From assembly GCA_017544005.1 (NCBI GenBank), contig JAFYEZ010000047.1, positions 1 to 59,551 on the forward strand: a DNA stretch of 59,551 nucleotides, read 5' to 3'. Below are positions 49,854 through 57,518 of this stretch, in pieces. Each line of letters opens with the position of its first letter. Position 1 is the first letter of the stretch. Below the pieces are notes generated by a model. That model had not been told where the DNA came from, searched no databases, and saw only the letters and a program-made list of their open reading frames with translations. This stretch comes from Bacteroidales bacterium. GTDB taxonomy: Bacteria; Bacteroidota; Bacteroidia; Bacteroidales; UBA932. The position numbers and the translations under genes are program-made.

Positions 49854-50855
49854 TTAGCGGGCCTTTCCGGCGGAACCCAGCACGTTGACAATCTTCTCTG
49901 CGTAGAGCTTTTTCATCTCGTCACGTGCCGGACCGAGGGACTTGCGCGGGTCAAACTCGCCGGGTTTTTCAGCGAGCACCTTGCGGACGGCGGCCGTCAT
50001 GGCCAGGCGGGAGTCGGAGTCGATGTTGATCTTGCAGACCGCGCTCTTGGCCGCCTTGCGGAGCTGCTCTTCGGGGATACCCACGGCGTTGGGCATCTTG
50101 CCGCCGTACTTGTCAATCATATCGACATATTCCTGCGGAACGCTGGAGGAACCGTGGAGCACGATCGGGAAACCGGGCAGGTTCTTCTCGATGGCCTTCA
50201 GCACGTTGAATGCGAGGGGCGGCGGCACGAGCTTGCCGGTCTTCGGGTCGCGGGTGCACTGCTCCGGGCGGAATTTGTAAGCGCCGTGGCTCGTTCCGAT
50301 CGAGATGGCGAGCGAATCGCAACCGGTCTTCTTCACGAAATCGAAGACCTCCTCGGGACGGGTGTAGTGCGACTCCTCTGCGGAGACTTCGTCTTCCACG
50401 CCGGCCAGCACGCCGAGTTCAGCCTCGACGGTGACATCATACTTGTGGGCGTAGCGGACCACCTTCTTGGTGAGGGCCACATTCTCGTCATAAGGCAGCG
50501 CGCTGCCGTCGATCATCACGGAGCTGAAACCCATGTCCACGCAGCTCTTGCAGGTTTCATAAGTGTCACCGTGGTCGAGGTGCAGTACAATCTGCGGACG
50601 CTTCCAGCCCAGTTCCTTGGCGTATGCCACAGCACCTTCCGCCATATAACGCAACAGCGTCTGGTTGGCATAGTTGCGGGCGCCCTTGGAGACCTGAAGA
50701 ATCACCGGGGACTTGGTTTCCGCCGAAGCCTGGATGATGGCCTGCAGCTGCTCCATGTTATTGAAATTGAAGGCGGGAATCGCATAACCGCCCTTGACTG
50801 CCTTGGCGAACATTTCGCGGGTGTTCACCAGACCGAGTTCTTTGTAAGAAATCAT
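49854..50855 (-). CDS. fba: Class II fructose-bisphosphate aldolase
   Basis: Zinc-dependent glycolytic aldolase, 333 residues, splitting fructose-1,6-bisphosphate into two triose phosphates. The N-terminus IPAFNFNNMEQLQAI, the zinc-binding HLDHGDTYETC (His at ~96-99), EAELGVLAGVEDE and VLHGSSSVP are typical. It is the first gene of a short operon with the nuclease lipoprotein (3 bp gap) and porin-like gene, an unexpected mixture. Divergent from gmk. Confidence 0.95.
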   Translation of the reverse strand: MISYKELGLVNTREMFAKAVKGGYAIPAFNFNNMEQLQAIIQASAETKSPVILQVSKGARNYANQTLLRYMAEGAVAYAKELGWKRPQIVLHLDHGDTYETCKSCVDMGFSSVMIDGSALPYDENVALTKKVVRYAHKYDVTVEAELGVLAGVEDEVSAEESHYTRPEEVFDFVKKTGCDSLAISIGTSHGAYKFRPEQCTRDPKTGKLVPPPLAFNVLKAIEKNLPGFPIVLHGSSSVPQEYVDMIDKYGGKMPNAVGIPEEQLRKAAKSAVCKINIDSDSRLAMTAAVRKVLAEKPGEFDPRKSLGPARDEMKKLYAEKIVNVLGSAGKAR

Positions 50856-50915
50856 ATCGAGGTTGTTTAGTTGATTGTACGTTGTTTATTAAAATGTAAA
50901 GTTAACACTATTTGT

Positions 50916-50923
50916 TATCTTTG
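50916..50923 (+). promoter_or_regulatory. -7 element of the gmk-nadD operon
   Basis: TATCTTTG, 17 bases before the gmk ATG. Confidence 0.6.
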
Positions 50924-50940
50924 TAGCAAACAATTGTAAA

Positions 50941-51507
50941 ATGAAAGAGAAGGTCATCATCTTTTCCGCCCCCTCGGGATCGGGCAAAAGCACCGTGGTC
51001 AAGCATTTACTGGATACATTCGACTGCTTTGAACTCTCCGTCTCCTGCACCTCGCGCGCCCCGCGCGGCGTGGAGCAGCACGGCCGCGAGTACTATTTCA
51101 TCACGCCGGAGGAGTTCCGCGCGCTGATTGCGGAAGATGCCTTCGTGGAGCATGAGGAAGTGTACAACGGCGTTTTCTACGGCACCCTCAAGAAGGAGGT
51201 CCGCCGCATCTGGGATGCCGGCCACGCCATTCTCTTTGACGTGGATGTCAAGGGCGGCGTAAACCTCAAGCGCTACTTCGGCGACAAGGCCCTCTCGGTC
51301 TTCGTGCAGGCCCCGTCGGTGGAAGTGCTGCGCGAGCGGCTCATCAAGCGGGCTACCGACAGCCCGGAATTCATTGAGGAACGCGTGCGCAAGGCGGCCG
51401 AGGAGATGACCTACGCCCCCAAATTCGACTACCGGCTCGTCAATGACGACCTGCAGACCTGCCTGGACGAGGCCGACCGCCTCATCACCGATTTCCTCGC
51501 ACGATAA
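50941..51507 (+). CDS. gmk: Guanylate kinase
   Basis: Phosphorylates GMP to GDP with ATP, 188 residues. The P-loop APSGSGKST is at residues 10-18, the GMP-binding SCTSRAPRGVEQHGREYYF at ~38-56, and the lid region EERVRKAAEEM later. Normal family length. It is followed by nadD after 3 bp, a usual Bacteroidota pair. Confidence 0.96.
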   Translation: MKEKVIIFSAPSGSGKSTVVKHLLDTFDCFELSVSCTSRAPRGVEQHGREYYFITPEEFRALIAEDAFVEHEEVYNGVFYGTLKKEVRRIWDAGHAILFDVDVKGGVNLKRYFGDKALSVFVQAPSVEVLRERLIKRATDSPEFIEERVRKAAEEMTYAPKFDYRLVNDDLQTCLDEADRLITDFLAR

Positions 51508-51510
51508 GCG

Positions 51511-52086
51511 ATGACCCCCTCCGCCCTTCCCCAGCGCCGCGTGGCTCTCTTTTTCGGGTCGTTCAACCCGATTCACAAGGGTCATTACGCCATTGCCAAA
51601 TACCTGCTCGAGCGAACTGACGCGGACGAGGTACGGCTCGTCGTAACCCCGCGCAATCCATTCGGCAAGAAGGACTTGGCTGACGCGCAGCAGCGGCTCG
51701 ACACCGTCCGCGAAGCGATGACCCGCACCGGCCTGGCCGTGGCCGTCTCGGACGTGGAGTTCCACCTGCCCGAGCCCAACTACACCCTCCGCACGCTGGA
51801 GTTTCTGGACGCCCGGGAGCCCGACTGCCAGCACATCCTCGTCATGGGCGCCGACAACCTGATCCGGCTGGACCGCTGGTACGGCTACCAAAGGCTGATT
51901 GACAACTACGAGATCTGGGTCTATCCCCGCCCCGGCTACCCGTTCGAAACCCTTTGCGCCGAACACGCCGCCCGGAGCGCAAATCCCCGCATCCGGCCTC
52001 TCACCGGGGAATTACACAATCTCTCCTCCACGGAGATCCGCGAAGGAGAGAAAGCCGGCCGCGACATGAGCGGCCTCAAACCGTAG
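51511..52086 (+). CDS. nadD: Nicotinate-nucleotide adenylyltransferase
   Basis: Transfers AMP to nicotinate mononucleotide in NAD synthesis, 191 residues. The nucleotidyltransferase signature FFGSFNPIHKGHYAI holds the HxGH-type motif (residues ~15-29), and the late NLSSTEIREG carries the ISSTxIR-type motif. It ends 5 bp before the convergent HerA-like gene. The length and both motifs fit NadD. Confidence 0.95.
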   Translation: MTPSALPQRRVALFFGSFNPIHKGHYAIAKYLLERTDADEVRLVVTPRNPFGKKDLADAQQRLDTVREAMTRTGLAVAVSDVEFHLPEPNYTLRTLEFLDAREPDCQHILVMGADNLIRLDRWYGYQRLIDNYEIWVYPRPGYPFETLCAEHAARSANPRIRPLTGELHNLSSTEIREGEKAGRDMSGLKP

Positions 52087-52091
52087 GGTTC

Positions 52092-53687
52092 CTATTTCAA
52101 CAGATTTCCCAGCAAGCTGCGCGTCAGCGAGTTGGTCGCCTTCCGGGTGACCGAGGTCGTGGTGTTCTTCAGCGCACGGGCGGCAATGCTCTTGCCGGAG
52201 ACTTTCTTGCCGGAGATGGCCCGGCCGACCTCCGTGGCGAGTGATCCGCTGACTGCGGTCACGGCACTGCCGATCAGCGTACCGAGCAGCGCGCCACCGA
52301 TCCGGCAGCTCTTGGAGCCCGCCTTTTCCGCCTTGGCTTCCGCCTCGGCGGCCTTCTGTCGAACCGCCTCCTCCTGCTGCGCCTGAATGGCGGCCTGCTC
52401 CTCCTGGCTCATCCGCATCAGGTCTTCAAACGCGCTCTGGCGGTCGATCACCGTGTCATACTTGCCCCAGATGCGGCTGGAACGCATCGCCTGGTCGCGC
52501 TGCTGCGGGGTGATGGCGCCGATCTGGCTGAGCGGGAAGAGGACGCGCGCGCGCTCCACCATGCTCGGAATGCCCTTTTCGTCGAGGAACGAGACGAGCG
52601 CCTCGCCCGTCGCAAGCTCGGTGATGGCATCCTCCGTCTTGAAGGAGGGATTGGCGCGGAAGGTCTCCGCTGCCGCGCGGACGGCCTTCTGGTCCTTGGG
52701 CGTATAGGCCCGCAGGGCATGCTGCACCCGGTTGCCGAGCTGGCCCAGGATCACATCGGGAATATCAGCCGGATTCTGGGTGACGAAATAGACGCCGACG
52801 CCCTTGCTCCGGATCAGGCGAACCACCTGTTCGATCTTGTCCACCAGGGCTTTAGGCGTATCGTCGAAGAGGGTATGTGCCTCGTCGAAGAAGAAAACCA
52901 GCTTGGGCAGCTCGAGGTCTCCGACTTCCGGCAGCCGGGCATAAATGTCCGAGAGCAGCCAGAGCAGGAAGGTCGAGTATAGCTTGGGATTCATCATCAG
53001 CCGGTCAGCGGCGAGGACGCTCATCACGCCCTTGCCCCCCTGCACCATGAAGAGGTCCTGGATGTCGAACGAGGGCTCGGCGAAGAACTGCTCCGCCCCC
53101 TGGTTCTGAAGTTCGAGCAGTCCGCGCTGGATGGCGCCAATGGAAGCCGAAGTGACATTGCCGTAGGTGGCGGTATATTCCGCAGCGTGGTCGGCCACAT
53201 AGGCCAGCATCGCGCGCAGGTCCTTCAGGTCTATCAGCAGAAGTCCCTGGTCGTCAGCCACCTGGAAGACGATATTCAGCACGCCGGTCTGGACGTCGTT
53301 GAGCCCCATCAGGCGCGCAAGCAACTGCGGACCCATGTTGGAGATGGTGGTGCGCATCGGGTGGCCCTGCTCGCCGAATACATCGAAGAACTGCACCGGG
53401 CAGCCCTGGAACTGCGGGCTTTCGATGCCGAATTCCGCGCAGCGCTTCTCGATAAAGCCGCTCATGGCACCGCTCTGGCTGATGCCGGAGAGGTCGCCCT
53501 TCATATCGGCCATGAAACAGGGAACGCCGGCCTGGCAGAAAGTCTCTGCCAGCACCTGCAGCGTGACGGTTTTACCGGTACCGGTGGCGCCGGCAATCAG
53601 GCCGTGGCGATTGGCCATCTTTCCACAGATGGAGATGGGGCCGTTGGGGCCGTGCGCCACATATAATCCTTGGGTTGAATCAAACAT
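52092..53687 (-). CDS. HerA-like ATPase of the YjgR family (DUF853)
   Basis: A 531-residue P-loop ATPase of the FtsK/HerA superfamily. Walker A GATGTGKT is near residues 32-40 (GLIAGATGTGKTVTLQVLAE), the Walker B region is LVFFFDEAHTLFDD, and the stretch VYFVTQNPADIPDVILGQLG follows. A basic, glycine-rich C-terminal tail with helical segments (LTRSLLGNLLK) completes it. It is presumed cytoplasmic; the substrate is unknown though DNA handling is the family guess. It lies 21 bp after the epimerase, so both may form an operon. Confidence 0.9.
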   Translation of the reverse strand: MFDSTQGLYVAHGPNGPISICGKMANRHGLIAGATGTGKTVTLQVLAETFCQAGVPCFMADMKGDLSGISQSGAMSGFIEKRCAEFGIESPQFQGCPVQFFDVFGEQGHPMRTTISNMGPQLLARLMGLNDVQTGVLNIVFQVADDQGLLLIDLKDLRAMLAYVADHAAEYTATYGNVTSASIGAIQRGLLELQNQGAEQFFAEPSFDIQDLFMVQGGKGVMSVLAADRLMMNPKLYSTFLLWLLSDIYARLPEVGDLELPKLVFFFDEAHTLFDDTPKALVDKIEQVVRLIRSKGVGVYFVTQNPADIPDVILGQLGNRVQHALRAYTPKDQKAVRAAAETFRANPSFKTEDAITELATGEALVSFLDEKGIPSMVERARVLFPLSQIGAITPQQRDQAMRSSRIWGKYDTVIDRQSAFEDLMRMSQEEQAAIQAQQEEAVRQKAAEAEAKAEKAGSKSCRIGGALLGTLIGSAVTAVSGSLATEVGRAISGKKVSGKSIAARALKNTTTSVTRKATNSLTRSLLGNLLK

Positions 53688-53708
53688 AGTTTATTGTGTA
53701 TTAAATAA

Positions 53709-54764
53709 TTATCGAAGCGGATTCTTATCAGAACGATACCAGGCGATAAAGCGGGTGATGCCCTCGTGGAGCGTGACGTGCGGCTTGTAGCCCACCGCCT
53801 GCTCGAGCGCCGTGGTGTCGGCATAGGTCTGATAGACATCGCCCGGCTGCATCGGCATCAACTGCTTGAGGGCCGTCTTGCCGAGGGCCGATTCCATCTC
53901 CGCGATAAAATCCATCAGCCGCACGGGATTCGAGCAGCCGATGTTGAAGACGCGGTGCGGAACGCCCTTCGGGCTGGCATCCGCCTGGGGCGGGCAGTCC
54001 AGCACACGGACCGTTCCCTCTACGATATCATCCACATAGGTAAAGTCGCGGATCATGTCGCCGCCGTTGAAGACCTTGATGGGTTCGCCCTTCGAAATGG
54101 CCCGGGCAAAGAGCATCGGCGCCATGTCCGGACGGCCCCAGGGGCCATACACGGTAAAGAATCGCAAGCCCGTGGCTTTCAGGCCATACAGCTTGGAATA
54201 GGTGTAGGCCATCAGTTCGTTGGACTTCTTGGTGGCAGCATAGAGGCTCACCGGGCAGTCCACGCGGTCCGCCTCGGAGAAAGGGACCTTCTCGTTGCCG
54301 CCATAGACGCTGCTGGAGGAGGCGTAAACCAGGTGGGAGACGGCGTGGTGGCGGCAGCACTCGAGGATGTTCACGAATCCCACGAGGTTGGAATCCACAT
54401 AGGCGAAGGGATTCTCAATCGAATAGCGTACGCCGGCCTGCGCGCCGAGGTGCACGACGGCGTCAAAGCGCTCGCGAGCAAAGATCTCCGGCAGCCGCAC
54501 GCGGTCCGCCAGGTCGCACAGGACAAAGCGGAAGGGCCCGCAGAAACGGCTGGGGACGGGGTAGTTCCCGTCGTCGCCCGGCTTTTCGGAAAGCATCTGC
54601 GCCGCATCGGTAATACCCAGCTCCGCCAGACGCGCATATTTCAACTCCCTGGGATAGTAGTCATTGATGTTGTCGAGTCCGACAACCGTGTCGCCGCGGC
54701 CCAGCAGCCAGCGTACCACCTGCGACCCGATAAACCCGGCCGCCCCGGTAACCAAAATTTTCAT
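53709..54764 (-). CDS. NAD-dependent sugar-nucleotide epimerase, UDP-glucuronate 4-epimerase-like
   Basis: Short-chain dehydrogenase-like epimerase of 351 residues. The NAD motif GAAGFIGSQV is at residues 7-16, the catalytic YAATKKSNELM with Tyr-x3-Lys is near 160, and GLDNINDYYPRELKYARL matches UDP-glucuronate 4-epimerases of the CapI type. It would supply UDP-galacturonate for surface polysaccharides, but the capsule genes are 50 kb away. The ATG lies five bases after a TACCTTTG element. UDP-glucose 4-epimerase is the main alternative. Confidence 0.85.
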   Translation of the reverse strand: MKILVTGAAGFIGSQVVRWLLGRGDTVVGLDNINDYYPRELKYARLAELGITDAAQMLSEKPGDDGNYPVPSRFCGPFRFVLCDLADRVRLPEIFARERFDAVVHLGAQAGVRYSIENPFAYVDSNLVGFVNILECCRHHAVSHLVYASSSSVYGGNEKVPFSEADRVDCPVSLYAATKKSNELMAYTYSKLYGLKATGLRFFTVYGPWGRPDMAPMLFARAISKGEPIKVFNGGDMIRDFTYVDDIVEGTVRVLDCPPQADASPKGVPHRVFNIGCSNPVRLMDFIAEMESALGKTALKQLMPMQPGDVYQTYADTTALEQAVGYKPHVTLHEGITRFIAWYRSDKNPLR

Positions 54765-54769
54765 AACCT

Positions 54770-54777
54770 CAAAGGTA
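54770..54777 (-). promoter_or_regulatory. -7 element directly before the epimerase ATG
   Basis: TACCTTTG on the minus strand, five bases before the ATG. It abuts the T run of the tRNA-Glu terminator. Confidence 0.5.
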
Positions 54778-54810
54778 CAAAAAAAACACGACTGACATGC
54801 CAGTCGTGTT
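54778..54810 (-). terminator. Terminator of tRNA-Glu
   Basis: A ten-base stem (AACACGACTG at 54785-54794 with its complement at 54801-54810), a six-base loop, then a run of T on the minus strand. Confidence 0.85.
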
Positions 54811-54814
54811 ATTT

Positions 54815-54889
54815 TGGTAGCCCCAACGAGATTCGAACTCGTATTTCAACCTTGAGAGGGTTGCGACCTAACCCTTAGTCGATAGGGCC
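54815..54889 (-). tRNA. tRNA-Glu (anticodon CTC), CCA encoded
   Basis: Read on the minus strand: acceptor GGCCCTA with TGGGGCT (G-T pairs present), D stem GACT/GGTC, anticodon stem CAACC/GGTTG with loop CTCTCAA (anticodon CTC, reads GAG), T arm ACGAG-TTCGAAT-CTCGT, discriminator A and encoded CCA. Normal U8 and A14. A CTC isoacceptor fits a GC-rich genome. Confidence 0.93.
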
Positions 54890-54943
54890 ATTACGCAGAA
54901 GCGGACTGCAAAAGTAGTATAATTCCGCAAACCTGCAAAATTT

Positions 54944-55684
54944 TTATCGCTTGAGGATCGGCGACCAGTCCACGGGGGCCTCGAAGACGATCTCCTCCTT
55001 GCGGACCGGGTGAACCATCCGCAGCGTGCGGGCGTGCAGGCAGATGCCGCCGTCCGGGTTGGAGCGGGGCGCGCCGTATTTCAGGTCGCCCTTGATGGGG
55101 CAGCCGATGGCCGAAAGCTGGCAGCGGATCTGGTGATGGCGGCCGGTCAGCAGTTCGACCTCCACCAGGTGGTAGCGGGTGGTATCTTCCAGCACGCGGT
55201 AGCGGAGCCGCGCCTCCTTGGCGCCTTCGGAAATGCCGTTCCGGCCGCCGGCCTTGCGGGCAGAGGCCTCATCCGCGTAGGCGTACGACTTATTCTGTTT
55301 CTCGTTACGGACCAGGAAGTGGCGCAGTTCGCCCTCCGCCGGTTCGGGCCTCGCACAGGTCAATGCCCAGTAGGTCTTGTGCACGTCACCGCTGCGGAAG
55401 AGTTCGTTGAGCCTCTCCAGCCCCTTGGAGGTCTTGGCAAAGAGGGCGATACCGCTTACGGGACGGTCCAGCCGGTGCGGGACTCCCATGAAGACGCGGC
55501 TGGGCTTGGCGTCGCGCTGCGCGATAAAGGCCTTGAGGGTCTCACTGAGGGGCTCGTCGCCGGTCTTGTCGCCCTGCACGATCTCCCCGACCCGCTTGTT
55601 AAAAGCCAGTAAATGATTGTCTTCGTAGAGGATTCGCGAGGCGATGTCCGCAAATTCCTGCTCGTCCAGTTCCCGGTATTCCAT
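54944..55684 (-). CDS. RluA-family pseudouridine synthase
   Basis: A 246-residue pseudouridine synthase, short form without S4 domain. The catalytic Asp is in PHRLDRPVSGIALFAKT; other motifs are ILYEDNHLLAFNKRVGE at the start and VELLTGRHHQIRCQLSAIG. The ATG at 55684 was chosen because a TAATTTTG promoter element at 55709-55716 leaves room for a leader; an upstream TTG start would overlap it. Target RNA unknown. It is divergent from the BspA-type lipoprotein gene. Confidence 0.9.
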   Translation of the reverse strand: MEYRELDEQEFADIASRILYEDNHLLAFNKRVGEIVQGDKTGDEPLSETLKAFIAQRDAKPSRVFMGVPHRLDRPVSGIALFAKTSKGLERLNELFRSGDVHKTYWALTCARPEPAEGELRHFLVRNEKQNKSYAYADEASARKAGGRNGISEGAKEARLRYRVLEDTTRYHLVEVELLTGRHHQIRCQLSAIGCPIKGDLKYGAPRSNPDGGICLHARTLRMVHPVRKEEIVFEAPVDWSPILKR

Positions 55685-55708
55685 CTTTTTCAATAGCGAT
55701 TTCTCCGG

Positions 55709-55716
55709 CAAAATTA
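55709..55716 (-). promoter_or_regulatory. -7 element of the pseudouridine synthase gene
   Basis: TAATTTTG on the minus strand, 24 bases before the ATG. Confidence 0.5.
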
Positions 55717-55739
55717 GGGATATTCTTCTCTTTTTTTAC

Positions 55740-55747
55740 TATTTTTG
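55740..55747 (+). promoter_or_regulatory. -7 element of the BspA-type lipoprotein operon
   Basis: TATTTTTG, 18 bases before the ATG at 55766. It is divergent from the element at 55709-55716. Confidence 0.5.
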
Positions 55748-55765
55748 TTGGATACAACTGAAACT

Positions 55766-57502
55766 ATGGACCGGTTCATTTCGAAAATACCTTTGTTTCT
55801 GGCCGCCGTCGCACTTGCGGCAGGCTGCGCCGAGAAATACCCCGCACCGGATCACGTTGTCGGCGTGATTGCCAAGGACTTCACCCGCACCGCCTACACC
55901 GCGGCGGACGATACCCTAAAGGGCGAATGGAAAGCGGGAGATGCCATCAGCGTCAACGGGCAACTGTTCCTGGCCGATGCCGCCGGCCGCTCTTCCGATT
56001 TCTATCCCGTGGAGGAATTCGCAGGTCCGCAGGCCCCCTGCACCGCCTGGTATCCGGCAGAGATTGCCCGGATGGAACTGCCGCAGACACAGTCCTGGCA
56101 GGCCGGAGGTCCCTTCGACGTGCCGATGATGGCCACCTCCCCCACGCTGTATCTGGAATTCAAACCCATCTGCGGCCTGCTTGAAATCTGCCTCTCGACC
56201 GCGCTCGAAGGGATCGAGGTCCAGACGCTCGAGATTTCGGCGGACAAGCCGCTCTCCGGTGCGTTTCGGGTTGACGAGGGCCGCATCGTTCTCACCGGAG
56301 AGGCGGAGAACGGTATCGTGATGGACTGCGGCGCCGGCGTTCCCCTCGGAGCGGAGCCCGTCTCCTTCTGGGCCGTGCTGCCGCAGGGCATCTATGGCAG
56401 CCTGGATATCCTGTTGACCACCACGGACGGCCGCACGCAGACCTTCTCTCTGCAGGAGGGCGAGAGGGCGCCGATTGAGATCAGCCGCATCACCCGCTGC
56501 GCCATCCAGATGGAGAATATGATTTCCAAAGAGGAGGACGCAACCGCTTATCTTCCTGTCGGACAAGATTTTAATATCGCCATCAAACGCATCGCCAAGC
56601 AGGACACGGCTATCGAGCCGAACACCATCGAGACCACCACCACGGACTCTACGATTCGCAGCATCGTCTTTCTGACCAACCAGCCGGAGGCAGCGGGCAC
56701 CCTGCTCAATTCCACCGGCGCACCCGTCTATGCCGCCTTCGATGCCGCCACCGGCACAATGACCATCTCCACCCCGGCCAGCCACCTGCACACCGCTACG
56801 GACTGCTACGGCATGTTCCGGTACCTGGCGGCGCTGGAATCTTTTACCTTCGACGGCCTCGAGACCGAAGGGGTGGCGGATATCTCCTATCTGTTCAACA
56901 ACTGCCATAACCTCAAAACACTGGATCTCAAGGGGCTCAAGACCTCGCAGATCCGCACGATGGACAACGCCTTCAGCTACTGCCTGCAACTGGAGGTTCC
57001 CGACCTGAGCGGATTCGACACCCGCAGCGTCCGGTCCATGCGCAGCCTGTTCAACCACTGTTCATCCTTCAATAAGCTGGACCTGCGCAACTTCCGTACG
57101 GAACAGTGCACCATCATGACCTACATGTTTTACTACTGCTCGAATCTCGAATCGGTTGACCTGACCTCGTTCGACCTGCAGAACGTCAAGGGCGAGGGAA
57201 TGAATTACATGTTCTTCTCGCTGCCGGCCCTGAAAGAGGTCCGCACCTCGGACAAGTTTGTTCCCAACGATGCCGCGCTGCCGACCAGTTTCTTTACGAA
57301 CAGCACCACGTCCCAGTCCCTCCGCACGGGCAACAAGAACAACGGCATTACCTTCTACACCACCCAAAACGCGGCAAGCTGGCTGGCTGCCACCAACCTG
57401 CGCTGGCTCCGCAGCGGATATAGCGGCAAGACCGCACTGGGCATCCGCTTTATTGATATCAACACGAACAAGGGGATCTCGGTAACGTGGCCGGAAGATT
57501 AA
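55766..57502 (+). CDS. BspA-type leucine-rich repeat surface lipoprotein
   Basis: A 578-residue predicted lipoprotein (lipobox LAAGC) from the ATG at 55766. The N-terminal ~240 residues are fimbrillin-like (FTRTAYTAADDTLKGEWKAG). The C-terminal ~220 residues contain DUF285/BspA leucine-rich repeats such as ISYLFNNCHNLKTLDLKGLK, the YMFYYCSNLESVDLTSF unit and MRSLFNHCSSFNKLDLRNF. BspA-type repeats mediate attachment to host proteins or other bacteria in related species. It is followed 16 bp later by the GATase-like lipoprotein gene. Confidence 0.85.
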   Translation: MDRFISKIPLFLAAVALAAGCAEKYPAPDHVVGVIAKDFTRTAYTAADDTLKGEWKAGDAISVNGQLFLADAAGRSSDFYPVEEFAGPQAPCTAWYPAEIARMELPQTQSWQAGGPFDVPMMATSPTLYLEFKPICGLLEICLSTALEGIEVQTLEISADKPLSGAFRVDEGRIVLTGEAENGIVMDCGAGVPLGAEPVSFWAVLPQGIYGSLDILLTTTDGRTQTFSLQEGERAPIEISRITRCAIQMENMISKEEDATAYLPVGQDFNIAIKRIAKQDTAIEPNTIETTTTDSTIRSIVFLTNQPEAAGTLLNSTGAPVYAAFDAATGTMTISTPASHLHTATDCYGMFRYLAALESFTFDGLETEGVADISYLFNNCHNLKTLDLKGLKTSQIRTMDNAFSYCLQLEVPDLSGFDTRSVRSMRSLFNHCSSFNKLDLRNFRTEQCTIMTYMFYYCSNLESVDLTSFDLQNVKGEGMNYMFFSLPALKEVRTSDKFVPNDAALPTSFFTNSTTSQSLRTGNKNNGITFYTTQNAASWLAATNLRWLRSGYSGKTALGIRFIDINTNKGISVTWPED

Positions 57503-57518
57503 AGGGGAGGATACGAAT

